A program made the translations under genes and the position numbers. DNA of 47,895 nucleotides, taken from IMG/VR virus record IMGVR_UViG_3300025109_000013, positions 1 through 47,895 of that record; one strand, given 5' to 3'. This document shows, one piece after another, positions 47,564 through 47,895 of the stretch (its first letter is position 1; each line of letters opens with the position of its first letter). This stretch comes from a virus. The notes below the pieces were generated by a model that was given only the letters and a program-made list of their open reading frames with translations, did no database searches and was not told where the DNA came from.

Positions 47564-47895
47564 TGTGGTACGACGACTACTATAAAGCAAGCAGTCACAG
47601 GATGGGACTTGTCTCACCTACTGACTATAGACTGTTCGTAACTAAGCACAACAGATACCTCGTGGTACACAGTAAGAAGTGTAAGCAGTGCAAGAGCCTA
47701 CCACGCTGGCATAGGTGGACGGGCACCAGGGTGTGCGTGTGTGGTAACCCATACATACACCAATGCAGAGACAACGAGCACTACCGTAAGAAGCGGGAAT
47801 ACTTGAAGAAAGAATACAAGAAGGTGTGCGATGCCTTCTCCCATGCTAACCTTACCGGGCAACCACTCGGTGAACTACAATCAAAGCGCGAGAGG
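47563..47895 (+). CDS. zinc-ribbon protein, runs off the right edge (at least 111 aa)
   Basis: ATG 47563 starts within TAATG. The frame stays open to the last base. CKQC (about 47-50) and CVCG (about 65-68) form a zinc ribbon with basic surroundings (HSKKCKQCKSLPRWHRWTGTRVCVCG), then a highly charged helix (YRKKREYLKKEYKKVCDAF). Joining the right edge to the left edge would add 17 codons before a stop, so the closure of the map is not confirmed by this frame. Confidence 0.6.
   Translation, partial: MWYDDYYKASSHRMGLVSPTDYRLFVTKHNRYLVVHSKKCKQCKSLPRWHRWTGTRVCVCGNPYIHQCRDNEHYRKKREYLKKEYKKVCDAFSHANLTGQPLGELQSKRER

Noticed and set aside
1-47895. Integrase, repressor, transposase or insertion sequence
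   Set aside because: Looked for tyrosine or serine recombinase motifs, transposase DDE patterns and terminal inverted repeats among the translated frames; none was seen.

Overview
The window looks like most of the genome of a lytic, probably short-tailed (podovirus-like) double-stranded DNA phage. It carries a terminase, portal, scaffold, HK97-type capsid protein, a nozzle-like beta-propeller, very large internal virion proteins, a putative endolysin, and a phage-type replication and recombination block. No integrase, repressor, DNA polymerase or RNA polymerase gene is visible. The host cannot be named from sequence alone. Three sites match the sigma-54 (RpoN) -24/-12 consensus with exact spacing, which suggests a host that has RpoN.

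Layout. (1) 1-3.2 kb, + strand: overlapping small genes, one tRNA-Leu(UAA), a DUF3846-like protein, several Cys-rich proteins, then a 217-aa protein followed by a strong intrinsic terminator at 3163-3205. (2) 3.2-13.4 kb, + strand: DNA metabolism, comprising an SNF2-type helicase, a Cas4/RecB-like Fe-S nuclease, an SSB-like protein with an acidic DDEIPF tail, a CHC2-TOPRIM-AAA+ primase-helicase, a VRR-NUC/resolvase-like nuclease and a winged-helix-like protein. (3) 13.4-42.0 kb, - strand: one long virion and lysis operon, read from right to left. It holds, in order, minor virion proteins, lysin, holin candidate, small and large terminase, portal, FmdB-like zinc ribbon, scaffold, capsid, a terminator, paired paralogous small proteins, connector, propeller, tail appendages, and three internal virion proteins ending in a 2454-aa giant with a zincin (HEAVH) motif. 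The + and - operons converge and overlap by 4 bases at 13394-13397. (4) 42.0-43.27 kb: a 1.25-kb divergent control region with no gene. It holds twin palindromes and a (CG)n tract on the virion-operon side, two sigma-54 promoters on the rightward side with palindromic boxes between them, and about 730 nt of densely hairpin-forming sequence that I read as a large structured non-coding RNA. (5) 43.27-47.9 kb, + strand: about eighteen tiny overlapping genes, interrupted by a second gene-poor regulatory stretch (44250-44640) with a third sigma-54 site. The small-gene style of the right end matches that of the left end, so the map is probably circularly permuted or has terminal repeats.

The most unusual part is 42.0-44.64 kb. 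Sigma-54 promoters are rare in phages. Here they appear to drive a giant ornate RNA and the small-gene region, with palindromic boxes about 78 and 160 bp upstream of the second start, where bacterial enhancer-binding proteins normally bind. No such activator is encoded here, so the host would have to supply it.
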